Shown here: positions 7,793 through 17,416 of the stretch, in pieces | Numbering within the stretch: the stretch's first letter is position 1 | Layout of the letters: every line of letters starts with the position of its first letter | Assembly: GCF_003595195.1 (NCBI RefSeq) | Contig: NZ_CP032418.1 | Span: 446,501 to 510,500 of the forward strand | Source: Paenisporosarcina cavernae | Lineage (GTDB): Bacteria > Bacillota > Bacilli > Bacillales_A > Planococcaceae | Direction of reading: 5' to 3' | Length of the DNA stretch: 64,000 nt | Position numbers and translations under genes: made by a program | Notes under the pieces: generated by a model | Told to the model about the DNA's origin: nothing | Seen by the model: the letters and a program-made list of their open reading frames with translations, nothing else | Database searches by the model: none

Positions 7793-9100
7793 GTGACATA
7801 TAGCAAACAGAAACTTACCGAAGAAAAAGTATTTAAAGATCCAGTTCATCGTTACATTCACGTGACCGATCAAGTAATTTGGGATTTGATTAATGCGAAA
7901 GAATTTCAACGACTAAGGCGAATAAAGCAACTTGGCACGACGAATCTCGTATTCCACGGAGCGGAACATAGTCGTTTTAATCATTCCTTAGGCGTGTATG
8001 AAGTGGTGCGCCGAATTATTGAAAACGGCTTTCAAGGTCGTCCGGAATGGGATGAATCGGAGCGACTACTCGTATTGTGTGCAGCGTTGTTACATGATTT
8101 AGGGCATGGTCCATTTTCGCATGCATTTGAACATGTTTTTGACTTAGATCACGAACAATTTACGCAAGCTATTTTAACAGGGGATACGGAAGTACATGCA
8201 ATTTTGAGTCGTGTACGGGAGAATTTCGCGGAAGATGTGGCGGCTGTTATTGCAAAGAAATATCCGAATAAGCAAGTTATCAGTTTAATTTCCAGTCAAA
8301 TTGATGCGGATCGCATGGATTATTTGTTGCGGGATGCGTACTACACCGGAGTTAGTTACGGTCAATTTGATATGGAACGAATATTGCGTGTGATGCGGCC
8401 GAAAGACAACCAAGTCGTCATTAAACAAAGTGGGATGCACGCGGTGGAACACTACATCATGAGTCGCTACCAAATGTATTGGCAAGTGTATTTCCATCCT
8501 GTATCTCGAAGCGCCGAAGCCATTTTGACAAAAGCGTTGCACCGCGCAAAAGATTTATATGCGACAGGATATCAATTCGAATACGCTCCAAGACATTTAG
8601 AAAACTTCTTTAATCAAACATTTTCATTGGGAGAATACATTGATCTCGACGAAGGTATCGTCATGATGTATTTGCATGAATGGACAAAAGAAAAAGACGC
8701 CATATTATCGGATTTAAGCGGACGCTTCATTCATCGAAAGCTGTTCCAATACGTCGACTATGACCCTTACAAAGATAAGCAAAAATATGCAGATTTGCGC
8801 TTATTATTCCAAGAAGCGGGCATTGAGCCGACGTACTATTTAGTCATGGACTCCTCTTCAGACTTACCATACGACTATTATCGTTCTGGCAAAGAAGGAG
8901 AACGTGTACCGATACAATTATTACAAACAGACGGCACGTTAAAAGAACTTTCCTCCCAGTCGGACATCGTGGATGCAATTTCCGGCAAACGCCGCTCCGA
9001 CTCCAAAATGTACTTCCCGCAAGAAGTTCTAGAGGCAAGGAGAGGCGAAGAAGTCATCGAAAAAATCTGGTCATTACTACAACTTGATGCAACCAACTAA
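7793..9100 (+). CDS. ywfO: HD-domain phosphohydrolase YwfO
   Basis: 435 residues from a GTG start with GAGAAGG upstream. The metal-binding HD signature is complete: H in GAEHSRFNHSLGVYE, HD in LCAALLHDLGHGPFSHAFEH, and D in ISSQIDADRMDYLLRDAYYTG. The family includes dNTP triphosphohydrolases and other nucleotide phosphohydrolases. The B. subtilis orthologue YwfO has the same length. Ends at a good terminator. Confidence 0.9.
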   Translation: MTYSKQKLTEEKVFKDPVHRYIHVTDQVIWDLINAKEFQRLRRIKQLGTTNLVFHGAEHSRFNHSLGVYEVVRRIIENGFQGRPEWDESERLLVLCAALLHDLGHGPFSHAFEHVFDLDHEQFTQAILTGDTEVHAILSRVRENFAEDVAAVIAKKYPNKQVISLISSQIDADRMDYLLRDAYYTGVSYGQFDMERILRVMRPKDNQVVIKQSGMHAVEHYIMSRYQMYWQVYFHPVSRSAEAILTKALHRAKDLYATGYQFEYAPRHLENFFNQTFSLGEYIDLDEGIVMMYLHEWTKEKDAILSDLSGRFIHRKLFQYVDYDPYKDKQKYADLRLLFQEAGIEPTYYLVMDSSSDLPYDYYRSGKEGERVPIQLLQTDGTLKELSSQSDIVDAISGKRRSDSKMYFPQEVLEARRGEEVIEKIWSLLQLDATN

Positions 9101-9104
9101 CAAG

Positions 9105-9132
9105 CGGTGGACGCAAAGTCCATCGTTTTTTT
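9105..9132 (+). terminator. Intrinsic terminator of ywfO
   Basis: CGGTGGAC and GTCCATCG (one G-U pair) around a GCAAA loop, followed by seven T. It starts five bases after the stop codon. Confidence 0.85.
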
Positions 9133-9270
9133 GAATGAAAATCTGGACGACATGATAAAAGTGATTTTGAGCAAGTAAAACCGGACACAAATCTGATAAA
9201 GACCCGTGTAATATGTTGAATGAAAGATGGTATCATTTTACATATAACATAGCGAAGAGGGGAAATTAGC

Positions 9271-9660
9271 ATGAAGACGTGGTGTGGTTCAGCTGCTATA
9301 TGTCTCAATAAAAACAATGAAATATTAATGGTTAAAGGATACGATACTGAACATTGGAGCATTCCTTCCGGAGAAATCGAAAATGGTGAATCTGCTGAGG
9401 AATGTTGTCTACGAGAAGTCAAAGAAGAAACAGGATATGACGTGAAGATTTTAGAAAGATTGTGGGTTAAAGAAACAGTTATAAAGAATTTTGACGTGAA
9501 AGTGCAATATTTTAAAGTAGAGAAAATTGGCCGAAGTACGGGTATAAATGATCCAGATGGACTTATAGAAGAAATAGCATGGAAATCTATCTCAGAGTTA
9601 GAAAAATTTACTCATTTATATCCAGAAGACGTGGAGAACATTCTAGAAATGATGAAGTAA
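9271..9660 (+). CDS. NUDIX hydrolase
   Basis: 129 residues. The NUDIX box is intact from GEIENGESAEECCLREV through KEETGYD, so the metal-dependent pyrophosphohydrolase site is complete. The substrate cannot be told. The gene is AT-richer than its neighbours, is absent from the corresponding B. subtilis interval, and lies beside an insertion sequence, which suggests acquisition. GAGGGGAAATTAGC precedes the ATG. Confidence 0.85.
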   Translation: MKTWCGSAAICLNKNNEILMVKGYDTEHWSIPSGEIENGESAEECCLREVKEETGYDVKILERLWVKETVIKNFDVKVQYFKVEKIGRSTGINDPDGLIEEIAWKSISELEKFTHLYPEDVENILEMMK

Positions 9661-9838
9661 TAATAGTGCATTATCGGACACGGAGTGAAGCGATTTGTCG
9701 CCAAATCGCAACTAATCCTCCGTGCAACGTCGCACGAAAGAACAGTAGACCAAACAATCACCGAAAGTACGCACTCCGCAACCGAATCCGCCAAACAACA
9801 ACCGAATCGCCACCATAAAAACAAAAACATACTAAGAT
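9661..9838. other. Non-coding stretch with a 26-bp motif shared with 55.2 kb
   Basis: No convincing gene. Positions 9783-9808 match 55247-55272 at 24 of 26 bases, ending in AAACAACAACCGAATC. The surrounding C/A-rich sequence reads as a repetitive, decayed segment between the NUDIX gene and the insertion sequence. Confidence 0.55.
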
Positions 9839-9879
9839 TAGTAGCACGAACCAAGGCATTGGTTTGTGCTACTATTTTT
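9839..9879 (+). terminator. Strong hairpin terminator before the insertion sequence
   Basis: A 14-base arm (9841-9854) pairs with 9859-9872 around a GGCA loop, with A-T extension on both sides and five T following. It would stop transcription coming from the NUDIX side. Confidence 0.8.
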
Positions 9880-9887
9880 CAATTATA

Positions 9888-9960
9888 GTAGAGGTGAAGT
9901 CTAAGCCGAGGGAGTTTTAGGGTCTTGAATCCGTCACAAAAACCGGCTACCTTCACCTAC
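9888..9960 (+). ncRNA. Candidate bridge RNA segment in the upstream end of the IS110 element
   Basis: AGGTGAAG (9892-9899) pairs perfectly with CTTCACCT (9951-9958), then AGCCG (9904-9908) with CGGCT (9944-9948), then GTTTT (9914-9918) with AAAAC (9939-9943), leaving an internal loop of about 20 bases. IS110 elements carry a non-coding bridge RNA next to the transposase gene that pairs with donor and target DNA. In the IS621 group it precedes the gene, as this does. The assignment is inference from position and folding only. Confidence 0.4.
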
Positions 9961-10065
9961 CTTATCTAAGTCAGGTTTAAGTATGTTGGATCCTTTGAGA
10001 TCGTGTATAAGAAATGAGATTTGGTAAGGAAGGGTGGAGCTTCAATATTAGAATGGAGGGAGAAT

Positions 10066-11295
10066 ATGAAACATGTCATTGCTTTAGATGTCAGTATGGG
10101 AAAGAGTTACGTTGTACTGTACAATGCTTTGAAGAAATGCGAGAAGGAAATGGAACTAATTCACAACAGACCGTCGTTTAATCAACTTGCGGTCCTCATC
10201 AATGACTTAACTGACGGTTATGGTGAACAGCCTCATATCGTTTTTGAGGCAACGGGTGTGTATTCAAGACCTGTGGAGCGTTTTATGCGAGACCATGGTT
10301 TTACGTATTGTCTACTAAATCCTTTAGAAGCGAAATTACAGGGCGATTCATTGCGTATGCATAAAACAGATCGCGGTGATGCCCACCAGTTGGCACTCAC
10401 ACATTTTACAAATCTACGGCGTCAGAAAACAGAATCTCATGACATCTATCATCAATTGAATCAGCTATCGAGACATTATGATGAGTTAGAGGACGAGCTA
10501 TCAGTTGTCCGTAATCGTTTACACAAAACGCTTCAAGAAACTTTTCCTGAAATCGAGTCCGTTTTTACAAGTAAATCGGGCCAATTCTTAAATGTTGTGC
10601 AACTATTTCCTCATCCAGATTTTCTTCTCATGCATTCAAAGACCGTTATTAAAAACCGATTGATTGCGAACACGGAGAAAAGAATTTCGAGCAAAAAAGC
10701 AGAAGAAAAAGCGATTCAATTGTTAGAAGTCGCAAATAATTCCTATCCTGCGGCTCACGCAACAGACGTTGCTTGTGATCATGCTCGTATCTATGCAAGG
10801 CGATTTCAAGAATTGCTTTATCAAAAAGATGCATGTATTCAACAGATGGTATCCATGTCTGAACCACTAGAAGAATTTCATATTCTGAAGAGTATCCCGT
10901 CGATTGGAGACAATACAGCAGTACGAATCATCGGTGAAATAGGCGATATCCGACGATTTACTACGCACAAGCAAGTGAATGCCTATTGTGGAATAGACAT
11001 TCGGCGTTATCAATCTGGGAAATTCCTCGCAAAAGATAAGATTAATAAACGTGGAAACGCCCATTTGAGACGTTTGCTCTATATTGTCATTTCAAACATG
11101 ATTAAATCACAGCGACTCTCACCAAATCATGTAGTGGATTACTACTACAAATTAAAAAAGCAACCAAATAACAAATGTCATAAGGTTGCCGTTGTCGCCT
11201 GCATGAACAGACTTTTAAAAACTATTTATTTTTTAATAACTCAAAACAAACTGTACGATTATGGATTAGCCCCCGATATCGTAGTACCTAAATAA
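10066..11295 (+). mobile_element. IS110-family transposase gene and insertion sequence core
   Basis: 409 residues from the ATG at 10066 (GGAGGGAGAAT upstream). The N-terminal RuvC-like DEDD domain shows D in VIALDVSMGKSY, E in FEATGVYSRPVERF and D-D in HKTDRGDAHQLALTHF. The middle is a coiled coil. The C-terminal Transposase_20 domain shows KSIPSIGDNTAVRIIGEIG and the catalytic-serine region AYCGIDIRRYQSGKF. It is full length and looks intact. IS110 elements usually lack long terminal inverted repeats, and none is evident here, so the outer ends are not defined (probably within about 9880-11420). Confidence 0.92.
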
Positions 11296-11421
11296 TAACA
11301 TACACAAAGTCCTTTTGAAAATGATAATCAGAAGGTTTATTTAGTATGTCTTTCATTTTGTAAGTTCAAAATTGAAACAATTCGAAGAAAGAGTTTAAAG
11401 AAAATCATTGACTAATCGTAA

Positions 11422-11449
11422 GAAAAACTCCCCGTCCATCTGGGGAGTC
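11422..11449 (-). terminator. Terminator of the ywhB/small membrane protein operon
   Basis: On the minus strand ACTCCCC and GGGGAGT enclose an eight-base loop and are followed by TTTTTC. It lies just past the stop at 11456. Confidence 0.85.
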
Positions 11450-11455
11450 TTAGCG

Positions 11456-11656
11456 TTAATCTTTCGGTCGATCAGGCATGAACAGAAAATAAGTGATGAT
11501 ACCAGCGAATATTCCACCACCTAAAGAGATAAGATAGCGAGAACTTTCCACAATTTCTGCGTAATTTGCGCCGACATACCAGTTCGCTAAAAAGAAAACG
11601 GAGATGGCGACAGCAAGTGCAATGCCGATTCGGCTTTTTTTCGTGCGTGTTTCCAT
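11456..11656 (-). CDS. Small two-helix membrane protein
   Basis: 66 residues: basic start (METRTKKSR), hydrophobic segment about 10-27, short extracytoplasmic loop, second segment about 42-59, polar end. Its ATG shares one base with the stop of the upstream tautomerase gene (TAATG), so it is translationally coupled to it. Unrecognised family. Confidence 0.65.
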   Translation of the reverse strand: METRTKKSRIGIALAVAISVFFLANWYVGANYAEIVESSRYLISLGGGIFAGIITYFLFMPDRPKD

Positions 11657-11841
11657 TAGTTTTCGCTCGCTAGCTTTCCATTAACGGCATAATGGTTTTT
11701 TTTCATGTCCTCAATGAAGACAACTACTTTCTCCGTTGGTGCACCAGTTGTTTCTGCTACGACTTCTGTTACTTTTTCCACTAACGCTTTTTTCTGTTCG
11801 TCTGTACGTCCTTCTAACATTTTTACGGTTACATATGGCAT
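11656..11841 (-). CDS. ywhB: 4-oxalocrotonate tautomerase family protein YwhB
   Basis: 61 residues, typical for the family. The sequence begins MPYVTVKMLEGRTDEQKKAL, placing the catalytic proline directly after the initiator methionine. The arginine in EGRTDEQK is conserved. AAGGAGGACTAAAA lies before the ATG, which excludes longer readings. Location next to ywhD agrees with B. subtilis. The physiological substrate is unknown. Confidence 0.9.
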   Translation of the reverse strand: MPYVTVKMLEGRTDEQKKALVEKVTEVVAETTGAPTEKVVVFIEDMKKNHYAVNGKLASEN

Positions 11842-11908
11842 TTTTAGTCCTCCTTGTTTTCCATTCGTGTCTCTATTGGATATAATAACAGAACGGAGGC
11901 GACTACGT

Positions 11909-12421
11909 ATGTCTAATGAACAAAAACCAAAACAAAAAGTAGGATTTACGATTATTAAAGATGACCCGACGGATGGCCACGGTGGATATGGAGTAGGTTC
12001 CTTATCGCTTGAGCATGTTTCACCGGTGATTTTAGATGTGGAAGAAAAAATAGCACGCGTGGAAATTGGTGCGATGCATGCACGAAGTGATACAGAACGT
12101 GGGATTAAATTCACGACGAATCGAGAAGATTCAGAAGGTGGAAAACCGTACTGGCTTATTTGGGTAACTATCGACCATAAAGCTGAAGGTCCTTACTACG
12201 CAGGCGTGACTGCATGTGAGATGGTCATTAATCGAGAAAAGCGTCGAGGCTATAAAATTCTTGCCGACCACGTAAACAAAATGGATAAATCGATGAAGCG
12301 TCAAATTATCGTCGAACAAATGGACGACCCATCGAAAGAAGTACTTCGTGATTTTCTACAATCGCACAACCCAGAAATGTGGGAGAGAAGTGATTCGAAA
12401 CTACACGAAGATCTTGCATAA
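11909..12421 (+). CDS. ywhD: YwhD-family protein
   Basis: 170 residues from the ATG at 11909 (ACGGAGGCGACTACGT upstream). The body includes KVGFTIIKDDPTDGHGGYGV and PYWLIWVTIDHKAEGPYYAG, characteristic of YwhD proteins, whose role is unknown. It is divergent from ywhB, and a longer in-frame reading from 11705 runs antisense through ywhB and is not real. Confidence 0.88.
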   Translation: MSNEQKPKQKVGFTIIKDDPTDGHGGYGVGSLSLEHVSPVILDVEEKIARVEIGAMHARSDTERGIKFTTNREDSEGGKPYWLIWVTIDHKAEGPYYAGVTACEMVINREKRRGYKILADHVNKMDKSMKRQIIVEQMDDPSKEVLRDFLQSHNPEMWERSDSKLHEDLA

Positions 12422-12529
12422 TAAGCTTTCTCAAATGTGACGATTCCGTTAACCTTTTTTTCTTGGTTGAATTGACACCTTAAAATAAGTAAACTTAAAC
12501 GTAGCTGACAAAAATGTGAGCTAGGACAT

Positions 12530-12589
12530 CTAGAAAATGGAAAAACATGAGCTTAGTACACTCATGTTTTCCGATTCTAGACTTTTTTT
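12530..12589 (+). terminator. Terminator after ywhD, between convergent ywhD and pbpG
   Basis: CTAGAA/TTCTAG outer pairs and AAAACATGAG with CTCATGTTTT (12542-12551 and 12561-12570) form an interrupted long stem followed by seven T. Confidence 0.8.
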
Positions 12590-12603
12590 ATTTCTGGGCA
12601 AAT

Positions 12604-14664
12604 TTAATCCTTCCCACCTGTAAACCACGAAAAAGGAAACAAATCGTTCGTTTGCTTCAACGGACCTTCCTCTAATACATCTGGATCTGTACATAATCGT
12701 TTCGGAATATCCTCTTCTTTTAAATACATCAACCGTTGTTTTGTACACGACGAAACAGCGATTCCACCCGTCTCAATATCAATCACCGCCGCTTTTACCC
12801 CTTTTGGAGGAATGAAAGGCCGAGCAGCTTGTCCCGCATGCACTTTCTCCATAAAATCGATCCAAATCGATTTCGTCACTAGCTTATCCGCCGCGTGTGT
12901 TAACGTTTCCCCACTGTCATAGCCATTCCAAACACCTGCAGTTAACGTAGGAGAAAATCCTAACATCCACTGATCTGAATTGGTCGTTCCAGATTTTCCC
13001 GCGTACGGTCGCGTTTGTTTACTCCGAATTGCTAAACCTGTCGACGGCGTGTAATCGTTAAATACAGGATCGAACATCCCTGTCATCATATGTGTCAGCA
13101 CGAATGTCTCTTTCTCTGGCAAAATGCGCTTATCCGATTTCGCCGGGTCTTTTTCGTATACCACATTCCCATCCGCGTCTTTAATCGAGAGAATCGTCGT
13201 TGGCTTGCGCTCAATTCCTGTACTTGCCAACTGATTATACGCAGCCGTTAACTCTTTTAACGTCACTTCCGCTGTACCGAGCGCCATTGACGGCGTATCT
13301 TGAATCGCCATATGCACCCCTAATTTTTTTGCCCACTTTTTTAACGGCTTGTAGCCAATCGTTTCGATCGTCTTCACCGCATAAATATTGTCGGAAATCG
13401 CCAGTGCCTGTGCGAGCGAAATCGGATGGTTCGCAAACTGTCCATTCACATTTTTCGGCTCATACTCACGTCGCCCATCATCATACGTAAAAATCGTATG
13501 TTCACTTTTCATAAAAGTGAGCGGCGTATAGCCTTCTTCTAGCGCACCGCCGAACAATAACGGTTTAATTGCCGAGCCCGGCTGACGCTTCGCCATCGTT
13601 GCCCGATTAAACGTACTATCCTTGTACGACTTTCCACCGACAATCGCGGTAATCGCACCAGAAGCAGGATTCATACTGATGAACGCAACCTCTAGCTTAT
13701 TTGCCGGCATGTATTGTTCCACCACTTCTTCTGCCACTTGCTGATGAAACGTATTCATCGTTGTTTTAATCGTCCAACCACCTTCCTCTAAGCGGCGCCC
13801 GCTCTTGGCAAGAATGGTATCCGCTTCGCGCCACGCCTCATCGAGAAAGAACGGGGAAGTCACGTGCTTCTCCTGCCACTCGTCATTTTTATACACGAGT
13901 GTTTCTGTTGCAGCACGTTCTTTTTGTTTTTTGGTAATGAAGTGCTCTTCTTCCATCTCGCGAAGAATGAGCTGTTGGCGGTTTACCGCTTTTTTCTCAT
14001 TCACAAGCGGCGAAAAGCTAGAAGGACCTTTCGGGATACCGACTAACATTGCTGATTCTGCAAGGGTCAAATCGTGCGCAGACTTCCCGAAAAAATAATT
14101 ACTCGCGGCCTCAACACCGTACATCCCGTGACCAAAGTAAACCGTGTTCAAGTAACCTTCGAGGATGGTGTCTTTGTCATAAAACACTTCCATTCGGTAG
14201 GCATACAGTGCTTCTTTTATTTTTCGCGTCCATGTTTTATCATGCGTCAAAAACAAATTACGCGCATATTGTTGTGTAATCGTACTGGCACCTTCTACTT
14301 TTCGCATTGCTTTCGCATCCTTTAGCAATGCAGCAGCGATACGGGTGAAATCAAAGCCATGATGGGAGTAAAATTCCTGGTCTTCCACTGAAACAATGGC
14401 GTCTGCCAAATATGGCGACATCTCTTGAAGCGAAATCCAATATCGTCGTTCACCAGCAAATTTATCGCCAATCGGTTGGGAATGTTCATCTAAAAAGACA
14501 GTCGCTTTTGGAACGGCTAACGATGGAGCACCAGTCATCTGTGCATAAATTCTCAAAAAGACAAACATGGTAACTGCAGCAGAAAGGGCAACAAGAAACA
14601 ACCGGAAAAAACGTTTAAAAAGTTCAGCACGCCTCGCTTTTTTACGATACTCCGCTCTGTTCAT
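12604..14664 (-). CDS. pbpG: Class A penicillin-binding protein (1A family)
   Basis: 686 residues: short cytoplasmic start, one membrane helix (about 22-42), GT51 transglycosylase domain (VSVEDQEFYSHHGFDF with catalytic Glu, then GASTITQQYARNLF), and transpeptidase domain with SxxK (RQPGSAIKPLLFGG), SxN (AISDNIYAVKTIE) and KTG-type GKSGTTNSDQW. Both peptidoglycan-synthesis activities should be intact. It lies between ywhD and speE as does B. subtilis ywhE/pbpG, which acts with PbpF in spore peptidoglycan synthesis. Confidence 0.9.
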   Translation of the reverse strand: MNRAEYRKKARRAELFKRFFRLFLVALSAAVTMFVFLRIYAQMTGAPSLAVPKATVFLDEHSQPIGDKFAGERRYWISLQEMSPYLADAIVSVEDQEFYSHHGFDFTRIAAALLKDAKAMRKVEGASTITQQYARNLFLTHDKTWTRKIKEALYAYRMEVFYDKDTILEGYLNTVYFGHGMYGVEAASNYFFGKSAHDLTLAESAMLVGIPKGPSSFSPLVNEKKAVNRQQLILREMEEEHFITKKQKERAATETLVYKNDEWQEKHVTSPFFLDEAWREADTILAKSGRRLEEGGWTIKTTMNTFHQQVAEEVVEQYMPANKLEVAFISMNPASGAITAIVGGKSYKDSTFNRATMAKRQPGSAIKPLLFGGALEEGYTPLTFMKSEHTIFTYDDGRREYEPKNVNGQFANHPISLAQALAISDNIYAVKTIETIGYKPLKKWAKKLGVHMAIQDTPSMALGTAEVTLKELTAAYNQLASTGIERKPTTILSIKDADGNVVYEKDPAKSDKRILPEKETFVLTHMMTGMFDPVFNDYTPSTGLAIRSKQTRPYAGKSGTTNSDQWMLGFSPTLTAGVWNGYDSGETLTHAADKLVTKSIWIDFMEKVHAGQAARPFIPPKGVKAAVIDIETGGIAVSSCTKQRLMYLKEEDIPKRLCTDPDVLEEGPLKQTNDLFPFSWFTGGKD

Positions 14665-14731
14665 TTTCCTGCCACCTTTCCCTACTTTTTGTTAGTATGG
14701 ATGTAGAACGGGAATACTAAACGAAAAAGTA

Positions 14732-14759
14732 TTGCACTTTTACAGAAAAGCTCTATACT
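14732..14759 (+). promoter_or_regulatory. Candidate sigma-A promoter of speE-speB
   Basis: TTGCAC (14732-14737), a 16-base spacer and TATACT (14754-14759), about 35 bases before the speE start. Confidence 0.6.
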
Positions 14760-14793
14760 TTTTCTGTATTTGCATTTTAAGGAGGAAACTTAC

Positions 14794-15627
14794 ATGGCAG
14801 GATTTTGGTTTACAGAAAAGCAGACCGAGAATTTTGGTATTACGATAAAAGTGAACAAAACATTACACGCAGAACAAACTGATTTTCAATTACTGGAAAT
14901 GGCAGAAACAGAAGAATGGGGGAACATGCTGTTTTTAGATGGCATGGTCATGACAAGTGAAAAAGACGAATTCGTTTACCATGAAATGGTGGCACACGTG
15001 CCGTTATTTACGCATCCAAATCCCGAAAACGTATTAGTCGTTGGTGGTGGAGACGGTGGCGTTATTCGTGAAATCATGAAGCACCCACAAGTGAAAAAAG
15101 CGACGCTTGTCGATATTGACGGAAAAGTAATCGAGTTCTCGAAAAAATATTTACCATCTATTGCATCGGAACTAGAAAATCCACGAGTGGATGTACAAGT
15201 GGGAGACGGATTCATGCACATCGCGAAATCGGAAAACGAGTATGATGTCATCATGGTCGATTCGACAGAACCGGTGGGACCTGCAGTGAATTTATTCACA
15301 AAAGGATTTTACGCAGGAATTTCCAAAGCGTTAAAAGAAGACGGTATTTTTGTTGCGCAGTCTGATAACCCGTGGTTTAAAGCGGACTTAATCGAGCAGG
15401 TGCAAAAAGACGTCAAAGAAATTTTCCCAATCACACGTTTATATATTGCGAATATCCCAACGTATCCAAGTGGTATGTGGTGTTTCACACTTGGTTCAAA
15501 AAAATACGATCCTCTTGCAGTAGAGGATGCGCGTTTCCACGATATCGATACGAAGTACTACACAAAAGAATTGCACAAAGCAGCATTCGTGCTTCCGAAA
15601 TTTGTGAAAGATCTTGCGGGGGAATAA
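14794..15627 (+). CDS. speE: Spermidine synthase (polyamine aminopropyltransferase)
   Basis: 277 residues from the ATG at 14794 (AAGGAGGAAACTTAC upstream). It transfers aminopropyl from decarboxylated S-adenosylmethionine to putrescine. The nucleotide-binding [19 protein letters not shown], the [19 protein letters not shown] catalytic stretch and the N-terminal SpeE tetramerisation strand region are present. speB follows directly, so agmatine to putrescine to spermidine is encoded in one operon, as in B. subtilis. Confidence 0.96.
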   Translation: MAGFWFTEKQTENFGITIKVNKTLHAEQTDFQLLEMAETEEWGNMLFLDGMVMTSEKDEFVYHEMVAHVPLFTHPNPENVLVVGGGDGGVIREIMKHPQVKKATLVDIDGKVIEFSKKYLPSIASELENPRVDVQVGDGFMHIAKSENEYDVIMVDSTEPVGPAVNLFTKGFYAGISKALKEDGIFVAQSDNPWFKADLIEQVQKDVKEIFPITRLYIANIPTYPSGMWCFTLGSKKYDPLAVEDARFHDIDTKYYTKELHKAAFVLPKFVKDLAGE

Positions 15628-16503
15628 ATGATGCGATTTGAAGAAGCCTATTCTGGAAATGTATTCATTAAAAGCCATCCAAACTACAATGAATCACAAG
15701 CAGTTATTTACGGAATGCCAATGGACTGGACGGTTAGCTACCGTCCGGGATCTCGTTTCGGTCCGCAACGTATTCGCGAAGTATCTATTGGTTTGGAAGA
15801 GTATAGCCCTTATCTAGATCGCGAACTAGACGATGTGAAGTATTTTGATGCAGGGGATATTCCATTGCCATTTGGGAATGCGCAAAAATCGTTGGATCTG
15901 ATCGAAGGATTTATTCGCCAATTGTTACAGGACGGAAAAGTACCAGTTGGAATGGGTGGAGAGCATCTTGTATCTTGGCCTGTGATGAAAGCCGTGTCAG
16001 CAAAATATGATGATTTAGCAATTATTCATATGGACGCACATACGGATTTGCGTACATCATACGAAGGCGAGCCGCTTTCTCATTCCACGCCAATTCGCAA
16101 AATTGCCGAACATATTGGACCAAATAATGTGTACTCGTTTGGAATCCGTTCTGGTATGAAAGAAGAATTCGACTGGGCAAAAGAAAATGGCATGCAAATC
16201 GCGAAGTTTGAAGTGCTAGAGCCGTTGAAGAAAGTGCTACCAACACTCAAAGGACGACCGGTTTACGTGACGATTGATATCGACGTACTCGATCCAGCGC
16301 ATGCTCCAGGAACAGGAACTGTCGATTGTGGAGGTATCACATCACGTGAATTACTAGCTTCTATTCATGCAATCGCGGCATCTGGTGTCAACGTTGTTGG
16401 CTTTGATTTAGTCGAAGTCGCACCTATTTATGACACAAGTGAACAAACTGCAAACACAGCAAGTAAACTCCTACGAGAAATGATTCTCGGTTGGATAAAA
16501 TAA
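15628..16503 (+). CDS. speB: Agmatinase (ureohydrolase family)
   Basis: 291 residues. It hydrolyses agmatine to putrescine and urea. Metal ligands are all present: GMGGEHLVSWPV, IHMDAHTDLRTSYEGE and VTIDIDVLDPAHAPGTGT. It starts directly after the speE stop with two consecutive ATGs. The second (15631) would give the family-typical MRFEEAYSG beginning and is equally possible. A perfect 12-bp terminator follows. Confidence 0.95.
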   Translation: MMRFEEAYSGNVFIKSHPNYNESQAVIYGMPMDWTVSYRPGSRFGPQRIREVSIGLEEYSPYLDRELDDVKYFDAGDIPLPFGNAQKSLDLIEGFIRQLLQDGKVPVGMGGEHLVSWPVMKAVSAKYDDLAIIHMDAHTDLRTSYEGEPLSHSTPIRKIAEHIGPNNVYSFGIRSGMKEEFDWAKENGMQIAKFEVLEPLKKVLPTLKGRPVYVTIDIDVLDPAHAPGTGTVDCGGITSRELLASIHAIAASGVNVVGFDLVEVAPIYDTSEQTANTASKLLREMILGWIK

Positions 16504-16510
16504 GAAGAAT

Positions 16511-16543
16511 AGCCGGTTCTCGCACTCGAGAACCGGCTTTTTC
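16511..16543 (+). terminator. Terminator of speE-speB
   Basis: A perfect 12-bp stem (16511-16522 with 16527-16538, AGCCGGTTCTCG) with a four-base loop, followed by TTTT. Confidence 0.93.
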
Positions 16544-16584
16544 ATTGAACAAATTAGAGGGCAAAAGAATATTATCCTTACGCG

Positions 16585-16735
16585 AAATATAGTGCAAATC
16601 ATCGTTTGTTAGCGGATATACGCCATTTATAAGCGTGATTTGCTTCGCTATAAGCGCAGGGGAACTCCCTGTCAGCGCAAATCGCTTTCTATAAGAGTAA
16701 ACGACAATTCTATCAGCGTAAATCAGGTGGTACGA
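16585..16735 (-). repeat. Intergenic word array C
   Basis: On the minus strand the words TACGCTGATAGAA, CTCTTATAGAAAG, TTTGCGCTGACAGG, TGCGCTTATAGCG and CACGCTTATAAATG follow one another every 20-25 bases. The same word (GCGCTKATAGAA) builds array E at 36.3 kb on the plus strand. The remainder of the 16.54-16.97 kb gap shows nothing else apart from the promoter region of the next gene. Confidence 0.75.
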
Positions 16736-16970
16736 ATCTCGGTTCGCCGAAATCCACCTATCGAGACGAAAAGGTCGTTTTGCCTCTGCAAAAAGTTCCA
16801 CTGGAAAGCCCAATCAAACAAAAGACATAACTCGACATACAATTCTTCTGAACTAAATTTGACGAATGTGTGTCATCCTCTACTAGTAAATTCGTGTTGA
16901 AGTCCGTCAATTTTGCCTATGCGTTCTTTCAGGAGTATGATTATTTTAACAAAAAAAGGAGAGATGTCGA

Positions 16971-17381
16971 ATGCCGCTTCACCCATTAATTGTCCATTTT
17001 CCGATTGCCTTATTATTACTTGCTACTGTAATTGAACTGCTTGCGTTATGGAAACGGTCAACGTTTAACACGACCGGAACAGTATTGCTTGTAGTTGGAT
17101 TCCTTTCTGGAATCGTGTCGTATATGACAGGTGACGGAGCAGAGGAATTCGCAGAAGAAAAATGGGGAAGAGATGTCTTTTCGCTAATTCATACGCATGA
17201 GACATTAGCTGCCATTTCACTTGTTTTATTTGGAGGAGCAGCTGGACTTAAATTACTCAGCTATTTCTTTCCGAAATACCAAAAAGCAATCTATATTATC
17301 GTTGTTGTATTAGCGGTTATAGGAAGTATCACGCTTGCGATTACTGGCCATTACGGTGGTAGAATCGTATACGAAAGTTAA
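16971..17381 (+). CDS. DUF2231 membrane protein
   Basis: 136 residues with four hydrophobic segments (about 9-27, 36-56, 75-95, 106-128). It begins with the family hallmark MPLHPLIVHFPIALLLLATV and ends with a conserved TGHYGGRIVY. DUF2231 proteins are related to small heme/ferric-reductase-like membrane domains; histidines (LHPLIVHF, THETLA, GHYGG) could bind a cofactor, but this is inference. AAAGGAGAGATGTCGA precedes the ATG. Confidence 0.8.
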   Translation: MPLHPLIVHFPIALLLLATVIELLALWKRSTFNTTGTVLLVVGFLSGIVSYMTGDGAEEFAEEKWGRDVFSLIHTHETLAAISLVLFGGAAGLKLLSYFFPKYQKAIYIIVVVLAVIGSITLAITGHYGGRIVYES

Positions 17382-17416
17382 GCGGAACACTAAAAATTTT
17401 TTTAAAATGAAAATAA

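Noticed and set aside
9054-9422. 122-residue minus-strand frame
   Set aside because: Spans the ywfO terminator and the antisense of the NUDIX gene.
9661-9888. Reading frames of 67-79 residues downstream of the NUDIX gene
   Set aside because: Low-complexity composition, no ribosome site, and they cross a terminator hairpin.
11705-11908. 68-residue extension of YwhD
   Set aside because: Antisense to ywhB and its promoter region; GGAGG and ATG at 11909 give the family-length protein.
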